Shown: piece after piece, positions 14,911-16,834 of the stretch | How positions within the stretch are numbered: position 1 is the first letter of the stretch | How the letters are laid out: the number at the start of each line of letters is the position of its first letter | DNA from: RGIG1959 sp045637645 | GTDB taxonomy: Bacteria; Bacillota; Clostridia; Oscillospirales; Acutalibacteraceae | Assembly: GCA_045637645.1 (NCBI GenBank) | Contig: JAZTZV010000023.1 | Location: 1-16,834, forward strand | DNA: 16,834 nt | Direction of reading: 5' to 3' | Notes under the pieces: model-generated | The model's database searches: none | What the model was told of the DNA's origin: nothing | Seen by the model: only the letters and a program-made list of their open reading frames with translations | Made by a program: the position numbers and the translations under genes

Positions 14911-14997
14911 GCTCGTCGTCGCCGCAACCGACAGCGGCATCATGGACAAAAGCAATCCCAACACCAGTATAATCGGCAATACGCGTTTCAGTTTCAT
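12736..14997 (-). CDS. Secreted protein of eight tandem Ig-like repeats
   Basis: A 753-residue protein with an N-terminal signal peptide (MKLKRV then a hydrophobic stretch, probable cleavage near SVA/ATT at about 26) followed by eight repeats of 87-99 residues and nothing else. Each repeat has the Ig-like pattern KY-x-WY in the middle and Y-C-V-V-T-D-x-Y/F/H-G-x-x-V near the end. Seven of the eight also share a KSS(I/V) motif. No LPxTG, SLH, cell-wall-binding or catalytic domain was seen, so it is likely released or held non-covalently. An adhesive, scaffolding or matrix role is possible; no function is claimed. The ATG at 14997 follows a strong AAAGGAGG site; the frame extends to 15048 but that part has no site and would precede the signal peptide. 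It has its own promoter and terminator and stands alone. Confidence 0.88.
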   Translation of the reverse strand: MKLKRVLPIILVLGLLLSMMPLSVAATTSVTITKQPESTVAQKGDMFKFTVVAKGDGLKYEWYIKDTGGQSYSKSSIQKATYSAEMNDTRNGRTAYCVVTDQYGNQVKSNVVKATMAVTITKQPKDTTTPLGGGTFTFTVKAKGDGLKYQWYVKDLTSKSYSKSSIKTDTYTSTMTDARNGRKVYCVVTDQYGNKVKSNVAQVTKTFPEITKQPKDCESDLHGPAQVSLKATGDGLTYTWYVLKRDAEEYVKSSITKSKYAFTISTEDIGRKVYCVVTDRHGQSVTSDVAEFKAMKPKVYTKPQDQYAYTGDLVKMDIYVSYAGFSPRYEWYVKAVGAEEFVKDDSSSNSLYQFKMSREMIGTQVYCVVTDQFGESVQTDVATVYYGKPKFTTQPKNADCRNGETVSVTAKAKGLDVTYQWYYKNPGSKKFYKSSITGSTYSYKMTSAKSGRQVYCVATDAYGNTVQSKTVTLRISAPEITVQPQSDTAKYGATVSATVKAIGDGLKYQWYFCNPGDSVFYKSSIKTATYSYTMSAEKNGRKAYCLITDKYGQKVKSDTVTFKKNTTLKITQQPVETVVYLEDTATVTVKAQGDGLKYQWYFCNPGDTKFYKSSVTKSTYSFVMTPEKTGRKVYCVITDQHGDSVQSKTVVMRTIRPKITMQPTVVHDVYNKDLYVVVDAQGYEMTCEWYVCEAGSSTFKKSSITGPIYYTDYTDDVIGRRLYCVVTDCFGYSATSNTIVLDPGQTEFIPMYE

Positions 14998-15012
14998 AAA
15001 ACTTCCTCCTTT

Positions 15013-15028
15013 GCGAAAGTCGTTTCGC
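15013..15028 (-). other. Hairpin just upstream of the Ig-repeat gene's ribosome binding site
   Basis: GCGAAA and TTTCGC form a perfect 6-bp stem with a 4-base loop, ending about 3 bases before the AAAGGAGG site. It leaves the site itself free, so a role in mRNA stability or ribosome access is only a guess. Confidence 0.35.
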
Positions 15029-15105
15029 GTGTTGATTATATCTACCAACGACAGCGGTTGACGATTACGCGCTTTTGGTTTAACGTTGATAGACTTATTA
15101 TTTAT

Positions 15106-15134
15106 AGTTTACACCCAACAAACCATTTTGTCAA
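15106..15134 (-). promoter_or_regulatory. Probable promoter of the Ig-repeat gene
   Basis: On the minus strand a perfect TTGACA -35 box (15134-15129) is followed by 17 bases and TAAACT (15111-15106), a 4 of 6 match to the -10 consensus. The predicted leader is about 100 bases. The -10 is imperfect, so confidence is moderate. Confidence 0.55.
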
Positions 15135-15155
15135 ACAAAACATACAACTTCCGCA

Positions 15156-15188
15156 AAAAATAACGCGCCATGCAAATTGCATGGCGCG
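15156..15188 (-). terminator. Rho-independent terminator of the trxA-rubredoxin-rubrerythrin operon
   Basis: CGCGCCATGCAA (15164-15175) and TTGCATGGCGCG (15177-15188) are perfect inverted complements; read on the minus strand the stem is followed by TTATTTTTTG. It begins 12 bases after the rubrerythrin stop. Confidence 0.85.
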
Positions 15189-15200
15189 CTTTGTGAATTC

Positions 15201-15737
15201 TTAATAATTCTCAGCGTGGACTTCGAAGTAAGCCTTCGGGTGGTTGCAGGTCGGGCAAAGCTCGGGAGCTTTGGTGCCGACAACCAAGTGACCGCAGTTG
15301 CGGCATTCCCAAACCTTCACGTCGCTCTTCTCGAAGACAGCGGCGGTTTCCACGTTTTTCAGCAGGGCGCGATAACGCTCCTCATGATGCTTCTCGATCG
15401 CGGCAACCAAACGGAATTTTGCGGCAAGCTCAGGGAAACCTTCCTCGTCAGCCGTTTTCGCAAAACCTTCGTACATATCCGTCCACTCGTAGTTCTCGCC
15501 TTCTGCTGCAGCGGCAAGGTTTTCAGCGGTATCACCCAACTCTTCAAGCTCTTTGAACCAGAGTTTTGCGTGCTCCTTCTCGTTGTCCGCCGTCTTCAAA
15601 AACAGAGCGGCAATTTGCTCAAAGCCTTGCTTTTTCGCAACGGACGCAAAGTATGTATACTTATTGCGCGCCATCGATTCGCCCGCAAACGCCTCTTGCA
15701 GATTTTTTTCGGTTTGAGTACCGGCATATTTGCTCAT
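15201..15737 (-). CDS. rbr: Rubrerythrin
   Basis: A 178-residue rubrerythrin, the cytoplasmic non-haem diiron peroxidase that reduces hydrogen peroxide in anaerobes. The N-terminal four-helix domain carries diiron ligands, among them E20 (AGESMARNKY), E53-K-E-H56 and E115-K-H-H118, with further acidic residues around 94-99. The C-terminal rubredoxin-like domain has C145-x2-C148 and C161-x2-C164 for one Fe. Length is close to the usual 180-190. AGGAGG precedes the ATG. It is the last gene of a trxA-rubredoxin-rubrerythrin operon; the rubredoxin gene 87 bases upstream most likely encodes its electron donor. Confidence 0.96.
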   Translation of the reverse strand: MSKYAGTQTEKNLQEAFAGESMARNKYTYFASVAKKQGFEQIAALFLKTADNEKEHAKLWFKELEELGDTAENLAAAAEGENYEWTDMYEGFAKTADEEGFPELAAKFRLVAAIEKHHEERYRALLKNVETAAVFEKSDVKVWECRNCGHLVVGTKAPELCPTCNHPKAYFEVHAENY

Positions 15738-15781
15738 GATTGATTCCTCCTAAAATTTGAATATGTATCATAGATTGTGCC

Positions 15782-15804
15782 GCCTTTCCTTTTTTAGGAA
15801 AGGC
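15782..15804 (-). other. Hairpin between the rubredoxin and rubrerythrin genes
   Basis: GCCTTTCCT and AGGAAAGGC form a perfect 9-bp stem with a 5-base loop in the 87-base gap. No T-run follows on the minus strand, so it is unlikely to be a full terminator. It may stabilise or process the mRNA so that more rubrerythrin than thioredoxin is made. Confidence 0.5.
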
Positions 15805-15824
15805 AGCGCAACTATATTCCGTAA

Positions 15825-15980
15825 TTATTCAGCCGAGAACATATCTTTGCCGACGCCGCAAAGCGGGCAGACCCAATCTTCGGGCAATTCTTCAAAAGCG
15901 GTGCCGGGAGCGATGCCGTTGTCGGGATCACCGACCGTAGGATCATACACATAACCGCAAACATCACACGTAAATTTCAT
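15825..15980 (-). CDS. Rubredoxin
   Basis: A 51-residue rubredoxin, the smallest one-iron electron carrier. The two Cys hooks are C5-x2-C8 (CDVCGYVYDP) and C38-x2-C41 (CPLCGVGKDMF), with the usual GTAFEELPEDW run between them; length is typical. It starts at the ATG at 15980 after AAAGGAGA, 15 bases behind the trxA stop. As a neighbour of rubrerythrin it should donate electrons to it, fed in turn by an NAD(P)H-rubredoxin reductase that is not in the window. No alternative identity is reasonable. Confidence 0.97.
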   Translation of the reverse strand: MKFTCDVCGYVYDPTVGDPDNGIAPGTAFEELPEDWVCPLCGVGKDMFSAE

Positions 15981-15995
15981 TAAAACCGTCTCCTT

Positions 15996-16316
15996 TTACA
16001 GATAATTTTTCAGAATATCGACATAATAATCCTTCGGACGATAGCCGATCATCGTTTCCGCGACGTCGCCGTTTTGGAACAACACGACCATCGGGATGCT
16101 CGACACACCGAACTCCGAAGCCAAATCGGGACATTCATCCACATCAATTTTGCCGACAATCAGCTTACCGTCGTATTCGTCGGCAAGTTCTTCAATAATG
16201 GGCGCGAGCATACGACACGGTCCGCACCAAGTTGCCCAAAAATCCACCAAAACGGGTTGCTTAGCTTGCATGACAACCTCATCAAAGTTGTCGCTTGTAA
16301 TCACAATTTCCGACAT
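15996..16316 (-). CDS. trxA: Thioredoxin
   Basis: A 106-residue thioredoxin with the canonical active site WCGPC (C31 and C34), the preceding VDFWATW strand and the cis-Pro loop SSIPMVV. It reduces protein disulfides in the cytoplasm. An open frame extends to 16385, but the ATG at 16316 is chosen: AGGAGGTG lies just before it and it gives the normal N-terminus MSEIVITSDNF. It is the first gene of the operon with rubredoxin and rubrerythrin, a typical anaerobe arrangement against oxygen and peroxide. No thioredoxin reductase gene is adjacent. Confidence 0.96.
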   Translation of the reverse strand: MSEIVITSDNFDEVVMQAKQPVLVDFWATWCGPCRMLAPIIEELADEYDGKLIVGKIDVDECPDLASEFGVSSIPMVVLFQNGDVAETMIGYRPKDYYVDILKNYL

Positions 16317-16393
16317 TCGATTGCACCTCCTGTAACCGATAGTGTGAAGCAAAGTTCTCGAAATTATTCCGCTTTGCCCCTTCACTGTAATAA

Positions 16394-16422
16394 AGTATAG
16401 CGTATCTTTTCCTAAAATTCAA
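16394..16422 (-). promoter_or_regulatory. Promoter of the trxA-rubredoxin-rubrerythrin operon
   Basis: On the minus strand TTGAAT (16422-16417), a 17-base spacer and TATACT (16399-16394). The predicted start is near 16387, giving a leader of about 70 bases. No clear PerR or Spx-type operator was recognised by eye. Confidence 0.72.
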
Positions 16423-16443
16423 GTGGTTTTGAACGGATTTTAT

Positions 16444-16482
16444 AAAAAAACATCCCCGCTGTGACAAGTCACAACGGGGATG
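16444..16482 (-). terminator. Rho-independent terminator of tuf
   Basis: CATCCCCG and CGGGGATG form the base and TGTGAC/GTCACA the top of a long stem (16451-16482) with one internal mismatch and a 2-base loop. On the minus strand a T-run (16450-16444) follows at once. It separates tuf from the trxA operon. Confidence 0.92.
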
Positions 16483-16515
16483 CTGTTGTTTAGAAGTTGA
16501 TTACCAAATCAAGAA

Positions 16516-16834
16516 TTACTCGTTGATCTTGGTGACAACGCCCGAACCAACGGTACGGCCGCCTTCACGGATAGCGAAGCGGAGGCCTTCCTCGATAGCG
16601 ATCGGGGTGATGAGCTCGACGTCCATCTCGACGTTATCGCCAGGCATGCACATCTCGACACCCTCGGGGAGGTTAACAACGCCGGTCACGTCAGTGGTAC
16701 GGAAGTAGAACTGCGGACGATAGTTGTTGAAGAACGGAGTATGACGGCCGCCTTCGTCCTTGCTCAGGACGTAAACCTGTCCACGGAACTTGGTGTGGGG
16801 CTTGATGGAACCGGGCTTGGCTATAACCTGGCCA
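16516..16834 (-). CDS. tuf: Elongation factor Tu (partial, N-terminus beyond the right edge)
   Basis: The last 106 residues of EF-Tu, which brings aminoacyl-tRNA to the ribosome. The fragment covers domain 3 with the highly conserved segments KFRGQVYVLSKDEGGRHTPF, NNYRPQFYFRTTDVTG, then MPGDNVEMDVELITPIAIEEG and the terminal RFAIREGGRTVGSGVVTKI, ending NE and TAA at 16518-16516. The GTPase domain lies outside the window. A strong terminator follows 33 bases after the stop, so tuf ends its transcription unit here. Confidence 0.97.
   Translation of the reverse strand, partial: GQVIAKPGSIKPHTKFRGQVYVLSKDEGGRHTPFFNNYRPQFYFRTTDVTGVVNLPEGVEMCMPGDNVEMDVELITPIAIEEGLRFAIREGGRTVGSGVVTKINE

Noticed and set aside
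15035..15063. Alternative promoter for the Ig-repeat gene with TATAAT at 15040-15035
   Set aside because: The matching -35 position reads CGTCAA, a poor box; the TTGACA at 15134 with its -10 is more convincing.
15782..15804. Hairpin considered as a terminator between rubredoxin and rubrerythrin
   Set aside because: No T-run follows on the minus strand and no promoter was found for rubrerythrin alone.

Overview
The window looks like chromosome of a strictly anaerobic, low-to-mid GC Firmicute of the Clostridia type, probably a fermenting gut or sediment organism. The clues are a threonine T-box leader, strong AGGAGG ribosome binding sites, sigma-A type promoters, a thioredoxin-rubredoxin-rubrerythrin oxidative-stress cluster and an Hdr/Flx flavin-based electron-transfer operon. 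I saw no phage, IS element, CRISPR array, rRNA or tRNA gene. Species-level placement is not possible from the sequence alone.

Region 1 (1-8515, minus strand) is one tight nine-gene operon read right to left: an L-lactate/malate dehydrogenase family gene, fumC, hdrB, hdrC, hdrA, flxD (MvhD-like), flxC, flxB and flxA (cut by the left edge). The dehydrogenase carries Arg where true lactate dehydrogenases carry Gln102, which suggests malate dehydrogenase. The first two enzymes would then make a reductive oxaloacetate-malate-fumarate branch. The other seven genes encode a complete HdrABC-FlxABCD type complex, expected to link NAD(H), ferredoxin and a disulfide (or another low-molecular-weight acceptor) by electron bifurcation. 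A TTGAAA-17-TATAAT promoter and a Rex-like operator lie ahead of the operon, which fits control by the NADH/NAD+ ratio.

Region 2 (8398-10415) is a 351-base divergent control region, then a LysR-type regulator and a membrane-anchored alpha/beta hydrolase on the plus strand. The regulator has a perfect TTGACA-17-TATAAT promoter bracketed by an 8-base inverted repeat.

Region 3 (10412-12733) is thrS (threonyl-tRNA synthetase) behind a full T-box riboswitch with an ACC (Thr) specifier. It ends in a 19-bp perfect hairpin shared with the convergent gene.

Region 4 (12736-15134, minus) encodes a secreted protein made almost only of eight Ig-like repeats, each with one conserved Cys in its F-strand-like motif and no partner in the usual place.

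Region 5 (15156-16422, minus) is a trxA-rubredoxin-rubrerythrin operon with its own promoter and terminator. Region 6 (16444-16834) is the terminator and the 3' end of tuf (EF-Tu), cut by the right edge.

All functions are from reading motifs by eye; no database search was run.
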